Part shown: piece by piece, positions 19,760-27,987 of the stretch
How positions within the stretch are numbered: the first letter of the stretch is position 1
Layout: every line of letters begins with the position of its first letter
From: a virus
Virus record (IMG/VR): IMGVR_UViG_3300019776_000754
Coordinates: 1 to 28,148 of that record
Strand: one strand, 5' to 3'
Length of the DNA stretch: 28,148 nt
Translations under genes and position numbers: made by a program
The notes under the pieces: generated by a model
Database searches by the model: none
Seen by the model: the letters and a program-made list of their open reading frames with translations, nothing else
What the model was told of the DNA's origin: nothing

Positions 19760-19845
19760 CGGAAATCCCCTTAGTAAAAAGCAGAAAACAAGTCTCTTAC
19801 CCCAAGGATAGCCCCCGCAACGCAAAAGGTCAACTAGGGTGGTGG

Positions 19846-19859
19846 CCTATTTGACGTGT
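19846..19859. repeat. 14-bp direct repeat, right copy
   Basis: CCTATTTGACGTGT, the same as at 17236-17249. It lies 86 bp beyond the start of the recombinase gene and 58 bp before the zinc-finger gene, i.e. at a natural edge of the segment. Confidence 0.45.
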
Positions 19860-19917
19860 TTGCGTTTTTTGGTCCGTGTGGATAATCTGGCATCGCCATT
19901 TCATCAAGGAAAACACA

Positions 19918-20223
19918 GTGAAAAGAATCGAAGTCGAAGCAGGAACGAAATTTGGCGAATTGTTTGTCATCGAGGAAGTAAAGTCGTCGGGCAAACGTCG
20001 GTTTCTTTGCTCATGCGACTGCGGAGCCAAGGTCGAGGTTCGTCTTGATCATCTTCGTAGCGGTCACACCTCGAGCTGCGGATCCTGCGGAATATCACAC
20101 GCTGGCAAGCGCATGACGATCAAGCAATGGGCTGAATCGCACGGACTAAACGAAAGTACCTTGCGAGCTCGCCTGAAGGTCATGTCGTTGCGAGAGGCGT
20201 TGGAGCGAAGTCTAAGGAGTTGA
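19918..20223 (+). CDS. Small zinc-ribbon plus HTH protein, candidate small terminase
   Basis: A 101-residue protein started by GTG at 19918 with AAGGAAA before it. Residues about 30-58 hold a zinc ribbon (CSCDCG, then SSCGSCG), a domain found at the start of phage HNH/AP2-type proteins. The C-terminal part TIKQWAESHGLNESTLRARLKVMSLREALERSL is a HTH. No nuclease motif is seen. It lies 48 bp before the large terminase, the usual place of a small terminase, which binds DNA through a HTH. That role is possible but is not shown by the sequence. Confidence 0.65.
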   Translation: MKRIEVEAGTKFGELFVIEEVKSSGKRRFLCSCDCGAKVEVRLDHLRSGHTSSCGSCGISHAGKRMTIKQWAESHGLNESTLRARLKVMSLREALERSLRS

Positions 20224-20270
20224 TATTTGCCAAGTTTGACTAAGTTGATTGTAATTTGCACAATCTTGGC

Positions 20271-22172
20271 ATGAACACACCTTTTTATGATTTGGTTCCT
20301 CGCGGAATTGAGGAAAATCTACGCTGGCGTATTCGATGCCGAGAACGAGCGTTAGTAGACGATCAGTTTCGAAACGTTCTTATACAAGCGTGCGAACAAG
20401 ATGTGCTTTTCTTTTTTGCATTTGCCTTGTGGGTTGAAGAACCGCGTGAAAGAATCAAGCTGCGTCCGTTTGTGCCTTGGCCGCATCAAGATGCGGTGAT
20501 AGTAGGCATGGATGAAACAATCACCGAAGGAATGACAGAGGGGCATCCGGTTTCTGCTACAGTAAAGAAGTCGCGAGCCCAGGGTGGAACCTACACCTAT
20601 CTTGGAGTGCAAATTAGGCGGGCGTTGTTTGAAGAGGGATTTTCTTCTGGACTGGTTTCTCGTAACGAAAAAATGATGGACTCTAAGGATCCATCTGCTG
20701 TTATGAACAAGCTTTCTTCCATGCTGGACAAGTTGCCGGTATGGATGCTAGACAAATACGATCGAAACATTACCGATCACACAATCAAATTACCAAAGAC
20801 AAACTCTATCTGGGTCGGGTACTCTGCAACAGCGGACGTAGCGCGTGGTGGTAGAACCAGTATGTTCGCATTTGACGAAGTCGGCTCTGAAGAGTTCATT
20901 GCTGGCGGCGTTGACTTCAAAATCATGAGCAGTGTGGCGCATGTCACAAATTGCGTATTCCTATGCTCGACGTTTGGCGCCGACGCTGGCGTGTTTTACG
21001 AATCTGCGACGGATCCAGACAATCCTCGAGTGTACTCGCTTGACTGGAAAGACAATCCGGTTCATTCCAAGCTCGCGTACGTCAGGCAAAATGGAATCGC
21101 GAAGGCAGTCAGACCAGAGGAGCAAGAAGCTGTCGATGAATACATACAGAAACACGCTCGAGAGTTGAGATCGATCGAACGCAGAGGTCATGTGATCGAC
21201 GGCAAGTTTAGGTCGCCGTGGTACGACTCGCATTGTTTGCTTCCAGGTGCTACACCTCGATTCATTGCGCGTGAACTCGATATGGACGCAAAAGGCGCAG
21301 CTAGCAAGTGCTTTCAGCCTGCTTTGCTTGAGAGAATGAAAAGGGAACATTGCAAGCGACCTGTTTGGCAAGGAGTTCCCGTAATTGACAAAGAGCGACC
21401 TGAAGTTGTTGGGTTGTCTCCAAGAGACGATGGGCCGTTGAGGTTGTGGTTTCGCCCAGGGGTAGATTACTCACCTCCGCTCGGACCATACACGGCAGGT
21501 TGCGACGTTGCGTCGGGCGGTATGTCGGCAGTCGCAACGCCTTCCGTCATCTCCATGCTCGACAACAGCAGCGGAGAACAGGTGCTGGAGTACGCAATCA
21601 AAGGAGTCGAGCCTCGGGCGTTTGCATTCACCGTAGTAGCACTTTGCGTGTGGATGCGCAAAGCTTTGCTCGGATGGGAAGACGCTGGCAATTCTGGAGG
21701 TTTTGCGGATGAAATAGCAAAACTTGGGTACTGGAATGTGTTTTATCGCACCTCTGAACAATTCGGATCTCAAACAAAAACTCGCAGAGTAGGTTGGCCA
21801 GTTCGCAGAGATTCCGACAAGGCAGACCTGTTTGATCGCATTTCAATGGCGATGGATGCCGGTTTATACATTCCGCGTTCTGAGGAAATGATCACGGAGT
21901 GCGGAGAATATGAGTGGGACGGCGACAAACTTGTGCATGTTCCAACAAAAAACAAAGGTGCTGGCAACAAAAACCACGCCGACCGTGCTATATCAGCAGC
22001 TGGGTGTTGGTATATATTTTCATCAGAACACACAAATGATAAAGTTGACAGCGACACGGAAAACGGTCAGAATCCAGAATATGGAAGTTTTTTGTGGCGA
22101 GAGCGACAAGAGCGGCGTGGCATTAACACGGGTAGTCCACGATATGGAATACGCGATGTGTTGCGTAGGTAA
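20271..22172 (+). CDS. terL: Terminase large subunit
   Basis: A 633-residue packaging motor. It has an N-terminal ATPase with a deviant Walker A (KKSRAQGGTY, 99-108), Walker B MFAFDE (D202-E203) and coupling motif CSTFGA (232-237). The C-terminal nuclease is RNase H-like: D412 in AGCDVASGG, E470 in GWEDAGN, and a late Asp in HADRAISA. It pumps DNA into the prohead through the portal and cuts at headful or cos sites. The ATG at 20271 is poor in ribosome signals; a TTG at 20256 would add five residues. First gene of the head module. Confidence 0.9.
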   Translation: MNTPFYDLVPRGIEENLRWRIRCRERALVDDQFRNVLIQACEQDVLFFFAFALWVEEPRERIKLRPFVPWPHQDAVIVGMDETITEGMTEGHPVSATVKKSRAQGGTYTYLGVQIRRALFEEGFSSGLVSRNEKMMDSKDPSAVMNKLSSMLDKLPVWMLDKYDRNITDHTIKLPKTNSIWVGYSATADVARGGRTSMFAFDEVGSEEFIAGGVDFKIMSSVAHVTNCVFLCSTFGADAGVFYESATDPDNPRVYSLDWKDNPVHSKLAYVRQNGIAKAVRPEEQEAVDEYIQKHARELRSIERRGHVIDGKFRSPWYDSHCLLPGATPRFIARELDMDAKGAASKCFQPALLERMKREHCKRPVWQGVPVIDKERPEVVGLSPRDDGPLRLWFRPGVDYSPPLGPYTAGCDVASGGMSAVATPSVISMLDNSSGEQVLEYAIKGVEPRAFAFTVVALCVWMRKALLGWEDAGNSGGFADEIAKLGYWNVFYRTSEQFGSQTKTRRVGWPVRRDSDKADLFDRISMAMDAGLYIPRSEEMITECGEYEWDGDKLVHVPTKNKGAGNKNHADRAISAAGCWYIFSSEHTNDKVDSDTENGQNPEYGSFLWRERQERRGINTGSPRYGIRDVLRR

Positions 22173-22206
22173 GATTCAAGGATAAAACCTGAAGGATTGG
22201 TGTAGG

Positions 22207-22386
22207 ATGGTAGACGATTTAAGCGAAAAGATCGATGTGGCAATTGCAAAGTTGGCTGACCAAGTTAAAGCTCAGCCAGATGCTCAAAAAGCACTGCACT
22301 TTTCTCAGTCTGCTCTGAATCTTGCTCAAACAAAAGCGGTTCTTGAAGGATCGAAATCGCCAGCGTCTAACAAAAAAGCTGTTTGA
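22207..22386 (+). CDS. Small helical protein between terminase and portal
   Basis: A 59-residue frame, MVDDLSEKIDVAIAKLADQVKAQ, fully helical with acidic-basic alternation and an SKSPASNKKAV tail. AAGGATTGGTGTAGG before the ATG offers a ribosome site. Short helical genes are often found between terminase and portal in such phages, but the role is unknown. Its stop is followed by a GACACAGTGTC palindrome (22385-22395). Confidence 0.6.
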   Translation: MVDDLSEKIDVAIAKLADQVKAQPDAQKALHFSQSALNLAQTKAVLEGSKSPASNKKAV

Positions 22387-22402
22387 CACAGTGTCAATCT
22401 AG

Positions 22403-22465
22403 CTCAGGCTGGAGATAAAACCCAGCCGAAATAAGTTCGGAATAGTTCCGTAATCATTTCGGCTG
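22403..22465 (+). promoter_or_regulatory. Hairpin leader in front of the portal gene
   Basis: Two stems: GGCTGG/CCAGCC, then a 10-bp perfect stem CAGCCGAAAT (22423-22432) with ATTTCGGCTG (22456-22465) enclosing a small CGGAA/TTCCG hairpin. The stems share the CCAGCC bases and so exclude each other partly. It ends 3 bases before the portal ATG, which has no clear ribosome site of its own; translation may depend on this structure. Confidence 0.5.
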
Positions 22466-22468
22466 TGG

Positions 22469-24259
22469 ATGTTTGATTTAGATAACGACGAAAAACGAGC
22501 AAGGCTTCTTAAAGCGATACGCTCGTCGCGTGATGCGATGGAGCCGTTTCGTCGTGTTCGAAAAGAGCTTATCAAGGATTACGTTGGATCTTGGTACGCA
22601 GAATCAGGTGCGGAAAACAAAACGCTCGTAAACCTGATGAACCAGACGGCTCGCATCTACACTATTGCACTTGCCGCAAATAATCCGCAAGTTTTAGTTT
22701 CCACATCGCGAATGGAAACCTTGCCGTTCGCTGCTCGATTTGAGGTAAATCTCAATAAACTCATAAGCGATATGACGCTTGATAAGACAATTCGAGCAAT
22801 TGTCATGGATGCGTTTTTCTGTCTTGGGTGCGGTGTTGTAATGATGAGAGACACCGACACTCGTTTTCATGGAATGCTTGAATCTGAAGAAGATGTTTGG
22901 TTGGACCCAGGCCAGCCTTGGTTTAACCGAGTTTCCATTGACGACCTGATTCTTGACATGCCAGCCAAAGAACTGACCAAGATGCGATATTGCGGTCACA
23001 GGTATCGTGCTGACTACGAAAAAGTCATGGACGAGCCAGGGTACAACAAAAAAGTCAAAGACAAGTTGAAGCCAACAAATCGCCAGCATCATGATTCCGT
23101 AGGAGCCGCGAGGGATATTGCATCGGACTGGGGGAGTGCGGAAGACGATGATTTGAAGGACATGATATGGATGATGGATGTTTGGATTGCAGAAAACAAC
23201 TCCATCGCAACGTTTGCTTGTGATCAAGCAGATCTCCCACCGCTTATTGAAAGAGAATGGATTGGTTCCCAAGCTGGTCCGTACAAGTTTCTTTCCCTTG
23301 GTGACACTCCAGACAATGTCATTCCGACATCGCCAGCTATTAACTTGAAGGGTATGCACGACCTGCAGAATAGGCTCCACCGTCGCATGGAGGATGATTC
23401 CGATGCTCATCGCGTGGTGAATGTATACCCTCCAGGCATGGAAGACGACGCAGAAAGACTCAGGACATCAGAAAGAAATGGATGGTACAGAGGTCGGAGC
23501 CCAGAGCAAATTAAGCAATTCCAGGTAGGCGGGATTGACCAAAGAGATATGGCTCTCGCGACATTCTTGCAGGCGGAATACGACAGATTTGCTGGCAATT
23601 TGCAAGCAATGGGCGGTCTCGGTCAGCAGGCATCGACTTTAGGCCAAGAGGAGCTGATTCATGGAAACGTTTCCAAAAACGTTGCAGACATGCGAATGGC
23701 AGTTGTTTCGTTTGCTTCGGATGTTGTTTTGGATTTAGGGAGATTGATGTGGGAGGACTCAACGCTTGAACTCAAGACTGCTATGCCTATTGAAAATAGT
23801 GGTATTAGCGTTAATTCAGATTGGACGCCGGATTATCGGGAGGGAGAGTTTGAAGATTACGACTTTAGAGTCGAGCCATATTCGATGGTTTTCAAGACTC
23901 CAGAGCAAAAGCTTCAAGAGTTGTTCCAAGTATTGCAACAAATTGCCCCGCTGTGGCCCATGTTTCAGGTCTCGGGAGCATCGATCGATGCCGAAGCTAT
24001 TGTTGACGAAATCGCCAGACTGAAAAACAGGCCAGAGTTCAAGCGTTTTATTACTTTTGCGGCACCTGCCGAAATGCTCGGTGGAGATCAGAACACCGTC
24101 AGGCAATCTCCGGTGACAACAAGAGAGACGATACGTCGCAACGTAAGTGCAGGTGGAACGGAGCAAGCAAGAAACAATGCTCTTATTCAAACCTTAATGG
24201 GCGACAAGCCGCAAATCAATTTGCAGCAAAAAGACTCAATGTTGCAAGGAACAGGTTGA
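22469..24259 (+). CDS. Portal protein
   Basis: A 596-residue protein that would form the dodecameric DNA-entry ring at the capsid vertex. The size and order after terminase fit. N-terminal helical part (MFDLDNDEKRARLLKAIRSSRDAMEPFRR) then LVNLMNQTARIYTIALAANNPQVLV. The central crown/stem region has VWLDPGQPWFNRVSIDDLILD and a long helix with VGGIDQRDMALATFLQAEYDRFAGN. The C-terminus, LQELFQVLQQIAPLWPMF, is barrel-like helical and ends disordered. The ATG at 22469 is immediately after a hairpin leader. Overlaps the next start by TGATG. Confidence 0.85.
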   Translation: MFDLDNDEKRARLLKAIRSSRDAMEPFRRVRKELIKDYVGSWYAESGAENKTLVNLMNQTARIYTIALAANNPQVLVSTSRMETLPFAARFEVNLNKLISDMTLDKTIRAIVMDAFFCLGCGVVMMRDTDTRFHGMLESEEDVWLDPGQPWFNRVSIDDLILDMPAKELTKMRYCGHRYRADYEKVMDEPGYNKKVKDKLKPTNRQHHDSVGAARDIASDWGSAEDDDLKDMIWMMDVWIAENNSIATFACDQADLPPLIEREWIGSQAGPYKFLSLGDTPDNVIPTSPAINLKGMHDLQNRLHRRMEDDSDAHRVVNVYPPGMEDDAERLRTSERNGWYRGRSPEQIKQFQVGGIDQRDMALATFLQAEYDRFAGNLQAMGGLGQQASTLGQEELIHGNVSKNVADMRMAVVSFASDVVLDLGRLMWEDSTLELKTAMPIENSGISVNSDWTPDYREGEFEDYDFRVEPYSMVFKTPEQKLQELFQVLQQIAPLWPMFQVSGASIDAEAIVDEIARLKNRPEFKRFITFAAPAEMLGGDQNTVRQSPVTTRETIRRNVSAGGTEQARNNALIQTLMGDKPQINLQQKDSMLQGTG

Positions 24260-24582
24260 TGAGTGGAATAACTTACAAATACAACGGAAAAACTGTTTCG
24301 CACGAGGAACTTGATAAGCTTTTGCCAAAAAAACATGATTGGCTTTCTGGAACGCCAATGGTTCCGAATACTTACAGCGAACACGATCCGCTTATTTCTG
24401 AAGGCTGTGGCGTAATGCGGTCTCAGGTCAATGAAACACGCCGATTGATCAAACAGCATTCAATTCAGGGTGCCGCTGTTTTAGATAGCGGTCAAATTCG
24501 TTTTACAAGTCGCCGCGCACGTAATGAATTCTTGAAAATGCGTGGTCTTCACGATTTAGATGGAGGTTACGGAGATGCCTAG
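24259..24582 (+). CDS. Small head-region protein of unknown function
   Basis: A 107-residue protein between portal and scaffold, coupled to the portal by TGATG. It begins MSGITYKYNGKTVSHEELDKLLPKK with a strand pair like the start of small zinc-free ribbon proteins, then has a region SEGCGVMRSQVNETRRLIKQHSIQG and ends RRARNEFLKMRGLHDLDGGYGDA. The Gly/Asp-rich end overlaps the scaffold gene start by 8 bp. Possibly a head-completion accessory; no motif proves it. Confidence 0.65.
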   Translation: MSGITYKYNGKTVSHEELDKLLPKKHDWLSGTPMVPNTYSEHDPLISEGCGVMRSQVNETRRLIKQHSIQGAAVLDSGQIRFTSRRARNEFLKMRGLHDLDGGYGDA

Positions 24583-25555
24583 CGAAACAGTCGAAATGGA
24601 AAAACTGGACAGTGAAAGCTTAAAAGCTTATGCTGATGCGGTTGTTGAAGATGTTGCTGCAGAACGTCGAGGCAAAGACAAGCCAAGCGTTGATATTGTA
24701 AGCAACACAGAAACAGCAAAAGAACCAAAAGCCGAGAAAAAATCCGGCGAAAAAGCCGCTGAGGTTGAATCTGACAGCGATGATACCGGCGAAACTACAA
24801 GTCTTCCTGAATGGGTTGACGACAAAGTTAAAGCCGAGATGGCCGCGTACGGTATTGATGATTCCGAGGTATCGGAGTTTGCCAATCGCGATGAGTTGGA
24901 AAAGGTTTTGCGTTTCATGGACAAAAAGGCGCTTGAAGCTGGCCGCAAGGCTATGGCTGAAAGCGAAAAAGAACCTGCTCGTAATGAAAAGGGTCAATTT
25001 TCCAAGAAACAAAATACCGAGGAGGACGATCAAGATTCTGCTGTTAGCAAGTCGAGCGATCGGTACGAGGTTTCCTTAAGCAAGGATCTCTATGACGACG
25101 AGATTGTTGATGAGTTTTCGCGATTGCGAGACCATTATGAATCTCGATTAGAGCGTCTTGAGTCGCAATTTGCTTATGTGAATGCCAAGTCTGAGGAAGA
25201 GCGGTTTGATAGCTATGTAGATTCTCTTGGTTACGCTGAATTGTTTGGCAAAACTGGGAAAGAATCTGAGCAGGAACTAGAACGCAGAAAAGATCTTCAT
25301 GTGGCTGTTAAGGCTCAAATGATCGGTCTTGAGCGATTAGGTCGTCCAGCAGAACTCACGGACCAATTAGTCAGTCGAGTAGCCAATATGGTGTTCGCTG
25401 ATGAGATTGGCAAGAAACGTCTCAAACAACAAACCCAGAGAATTTCAAGGCAAAGTCAGATGCGGTTGGGTGGAAGCCCAACAAAGCCGCAACCACCTCG
25501 CGAAGATCCTCGCGAAGAGGCAGACCGACTTTACAAGGAACTCGAACGGTCTTAA
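24575..25555 (+). CDS. Capsid scaffolding protein
   Basis: A 326-residue acidic, helix-rich protein with few hydrophobic residues (long Glu/Lys/Ala/Ser/Asp-rich stretches such as KEPKAEKKSGEKAAEVESDSDD) and a coiled-coil section RLRDHYESRLERLESQFAYVNAK. Its place directly before the major capsid gene and its basic C-terminal end (KKRLKQQTQRISRQSQMRLGG) match phage scaffolds, whose C-terminus binds capsid protein. GGAGGTTACGG gives the ribosome site for the ATG at 24575; the ATG at 24560 would contain that site inside it. Confidence 0.8.
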   Translation: MPSETVEMEKLDSESLKAYADAVVEDVAAERRGKDKPSVDIVSNTETAKEPKAEKKSGEKAAEVESDSDDTGETTSLPEWVDDKVKAEMAAYGIDDSEVSEFANRDELEKVLRFMDKKALEAGRKAMAESEKEPARNEKGQFSKKQNTEEDDQDSAVSKSSDRYEVSLSKDLYDDEIVDEFSRLRDHYESRLERLESQFAYVNAKSEEERFDSYVDSLGYAELFGKTGKESEQELERRKDLHVAVKAQMIGLERLGRPAELTDQLVSRVANMVFADEIGKKRLKQQTQRISRQSQMRLGGSPTKPQPPREDPREEADRLYKELERS

Positions 25556-25574
25556 CCCATAAGGAAAAAGCCAA

Positions 25575-26693
25575 ATGGCACTATCAATTGAACAAATTGA
25601 CGATTTCGTTAATAGCATTCAACAAAAGTTTGCTGGAGAAGAAAGGCTTGCAGCTCAGGACTTGTCTCTGCCGCTGCAGGAATACAAATATGCATCGCGT
25701 CTTTTTTCTGGAAACTTGAAAAAAGACACGATGAGTACTGCTTTGTGCAAGTGGAAGATCAAGGTTAACACCAACGACAACTTTCAAACTGTTGGGTTGT
25801 ACCATCGCGACTCTTCAACCCGCGTAAATACGCTGGACGAAGGTTCTTTGAAATGGGCATTGACCACCAACAACTACCACTACGATATCGACGAAGAAAT
25901 CTTCCGAACTGGTGGTCGTCAAATTTACGATTACATTGAAGGTCTTGAGCAAGATCTCATGACTTCGTTCTACACAGGAATGGAGGATCTTATTTTTGGA
26001 CCTGGTCCTACTGGCCCAACGCAGTCGCCGTTTTCTGTTGCATCGTTGCTTTGGTGGATTACGTCTACCAATGACAGCGTGACCGAAAACAACGCTCCAG
26101 AGGGCTTCAACGGCTTTGAGCCGGTTGGTTGGGGGGCTAATGGTGTCGGCGGTATTTCTTGCGCTCAATATCCACAGTGGCGCAATCGGACCTTCCCGTA
26201 CACAACTGTCAGCCGAAGCGACTTTGTTGAAAAGGTCATTGTTTCAATGGATCTGTGCCAGTTCTTGCCTCCCGTTCAGCGACCAGACATCGTTGATCAG
26301 AAGCGAAGTGATTGGGAGTTGCTTACGACTCATAGTGTTCTTTCGGCTGGTCGTCGTTTGCTGCAACTTGGCAACGACAACATTGGCGACGATATGGCTG
26401 CTCGCAGCGGAACGGTTTACGTCCGTGGCGTTCCAATGACATGGGTTCCGGCTTGGACGAACCAGAATAGTGTCAACGCTCGGACAGACGGGATCATTCT
26501 TGGTGTCAACTGGGCAACCTTTAAGGCGTACTATGCTGCTGGTCGGCAGATGCGTAAGAGAAAGGCGTTCCAGCACCCAGAAATGAGTAACGTTCGCGTT
26601 CGCTGCATGGACGATTCGGTTCAGATGGTCTGCTTTAACCGTCGAGGAAACTTCCGTGGTTATAGCACTGTCGCAGTGACAGAATCGGCTTAA
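25575..26693 (+). CDS. Major capsid protein
   Basis: A 372-residue protein following the scaffold, with AAGGA before the ATG. N-terminal helix region (EQIDDFVNSIQQKFAGEERLAAQDL) then mixed alpha/beta with DIDEEIFRTGGRQIYDYIEGLEQDLMTSFYTGMEDLIF and a late RTDGIILGVNWATFKAYYAAGRQMRKRKAF stretch; it ends in beta segments. Size and location are typical of an HK97-fold coat protein of a phage with a separate scaffold. No protease gene is next to it. A strong terminator follows. Confidence 0.8.
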   Translation: MALSIEQIDDFVNSIQQKFAGEERLAAQDLSLPLQEYKYASRLFSGNLKKDTMSTALCKWKIKVNTNDNFQTVGLYHRDSSTRVNTLDEGSLKWALTTNNYHYDIDEEIFRTGGRQIYDYIEGLEQDLMTSFYTGMEDLIFGPGPTGPTQSPFSVASLLWWITSTNDSVTENNAPEGFNGFEPVGWGANGVGGISCAQYPQWRNRTFPYTTVSRSDFVEKVIVSMDLCQFLPPVQRPDIVDQKRSDWELLTTHSVLSAGRRLLQLGNDNIGDDMAARSGTVYVRGVPMTWVPAWTNQNSVNARTDGIILGVNWATFKAYYAAGRQMRKRKAFQHPEMSNVRVRCMDDSVQMVCFNRRGNFRGYSTVAVTESA

Positions 26694-26738
26694 TTGTATT
26701 GCTGGCATTGTGTCGGCAATATTTTAGTAAACGTCTTT

Positions 26739-26773
26739 GGCGGGCAGACGTTAAATTCGCCCGCCGTTTTTTT
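26739..26773 (+). terminator. Rho-independent terminator after the capsid gene
   Basis: GGCGGGC (26739-26745) pairs with GCCCGCC (26759-26765) over a 13-nt loop, followed by GTTTTTTT. It separates the abundant capsid transcript from the next gene. Confidence 0.85.
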
Positions 26774-26831
26774 AATAGGGAAGCTACCACCCTATGCGCT
26801 GGAGCACTCCCGCAACTTCCTTGAAAGGGAA

Positions 26832-27698
26832 ATGCAAATGATTACTTTTGACGAACTGAATATTCCTTACCTGCCATCAGGACGGTTGTGGAGGGGTTTT
26901 GCGCCACCAACATCTTTTGCTCCTACTGGGTCGGCGTCTATCTCTCAGTCTGGAAATCCAGCTTTTGGTTTCTACGACAACTTCCATTCTTTTCACAATA
27001 CTTCGGCGGAAGGTCCGTACCGAATTGTTGTCGGAACTGGTTGTACTGTTGCGCAAGTGGCAGATACGGCTACCGAAAAAGGACTTATACGTCTTTCTCT
27101 TGACGGAAATGCCGTCAACGATGAGGCGATTTTACAATGGGGTCGAGGTCTTGCTGCGCCGTTTGTGTTGACTGGAAACGATCTTGTTTTTGAAACCAGG
27201 ATCAGCATTAGCAACGCCACAAACGGATTGTCATCGTTTGCGTTTGGGTTAGCTTCTGTTGGAGCTGGTGCAACTGATGGATTGATTACTGACGGATCTC
27301 CTGGAGCTCTTTCAGACACCAATTTCATTGGTTTTCAAAAGCTAGCTACTGCCACTGCGTTGACAATGTCTGGAGCGTATCGCGCTTCTGGCCAAGCCGT
27401 TCAGAACGGTTCAACCAACACAAGGCTTCTCAGCTTGTCAAATCCTGGTGCAAATGCTTATGTCAAGCTTGGTTTTCGTTACCGAGTTGTGCCTCAGACA
27501 GTTGAATGGTTTGTTAACGGAGTTCTTGCTGGAACCACTTCCTCTCCTGCTCGATTGACGACATCGCAAATCACTGCTGCGACATTCCCTTCGTCAGCTA
27601 GTGCTTTCTTGACGCCAGTTTTTGCAATTAAGGATATTGCTGGAACGACTGCTCACAGCATGGCTATTGATTGGATCGCTTGCGCTCAAAACCTGTAA
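26832..27698 (+). CDS. Structural protein with lectin-like (LamG/ConA) beta fold
   Basis: A 288-residue protein. The first ~45 residues (NIPYLPSGRLWRGFAPPTSF...GNPAFGFYDNFHSF) are followed by a jelly-roll beta pattern: GLIRLSLDGNAVNDEAILQWGRG, NDLVFETRISISN, FAFGLASVGAGATDG, and VKLGFRYRVVPQTVEWFVNGVLAGTTSS, the last in the style of laminin-G/concanavalin domains. Such proteins decorate heads or form fibres that bind sugars. AAAGGGA lies before the ATG at 26832 (a second ATG two codons later). It sits between two related hairpin terminators. Confidence 0.65.
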   Translation: MQMITFDELNIPYLPSGRLWRGFAPPTSFAPTGSASISQSGNPAFGFYDNFHSFHNTSAEGPYRIVVGTGCTVAQVADTATEKGLIRLSLDGNAVNDEAILQWGRGLAAPFVLTGNDLVFETRISISNATNGLSSFAFGLASVGAGATDGLITDGSPGALSDTNFIGFQKLATATALTMSGAYRASGQAVQNGSTNTRLLSLSNPGANAYVKLGFRYRVVPQTVEWFVNGVLAGTTSSPARLTTSQITAATFPSSASAFLTPVFAIKDIAGTTAHSMAIDWIACAQNL

Positions 27699-27715
27699 GC
27701 AAAAAGTAGTTTCTG

Positions 27716-27740
27716 GGCGGGCAGATTTATGCTGCCCGCC
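27716..27740 (+). terminator. Hairpin after the lectin-like gene
   Basis: GGCGGGCAG (27716-27724) pairs with CTGCCCGCC (27732-27740) over a 7-nt loop. No T-run follows, but the first arm is the same nine bases as in the terminator at 26739, so the two may be duplicated. Confidence 0.6.
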
Positions 27741-27792
27741 ATTGATGTGGTCACTGCAGTCATCAACGTGCTTAGAAAAAGAGAATCGTGAC

Positions 27793-27987
27793 ATGCCAGA
27801 CTTTCTGAAGAATTGGTTGCGTGGTCGTCGGTTTTGGCTGACCGTTGCAACCGTAGCATTGGTTCCATTGCGAGACAAATTCAACCTGCCATTAACGGAC
27901 GAACAGTTGGTGGCAATTGCACTTGCGGTTGGTCAGTTTGTCATCGGAGAGTCGCTCCGGTCCAGCAACCTGAAAGCTTCAAGCTGA
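27793..27987 (+). CDS. Small membrane protein, possibly holin-like
   Basis: A 64-residue protein, MPDFLKNWLRGRRFWLTVATVALVP, with one hydrophobic segment at residues 14-25 and a second near 40-52 (VAIALAVGQFVIGESL). The basic NWLRGRR before the first segment suggests the N-terminus faces inward. Short proteins of this style with the IGESLR-type end are frequent in phages, sometimes tagged holin-like. The next gene overlaps the stop (TGATG). Location in the head region rather than by a lysin makes a holin role uncertain. Confidence 0.6.
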   Translation: MPDFLKNWLRGRRFWLTVATVALVPLRDKFNLPLTDEQLVAIALAVGQFVIGESLRSSNLKASS

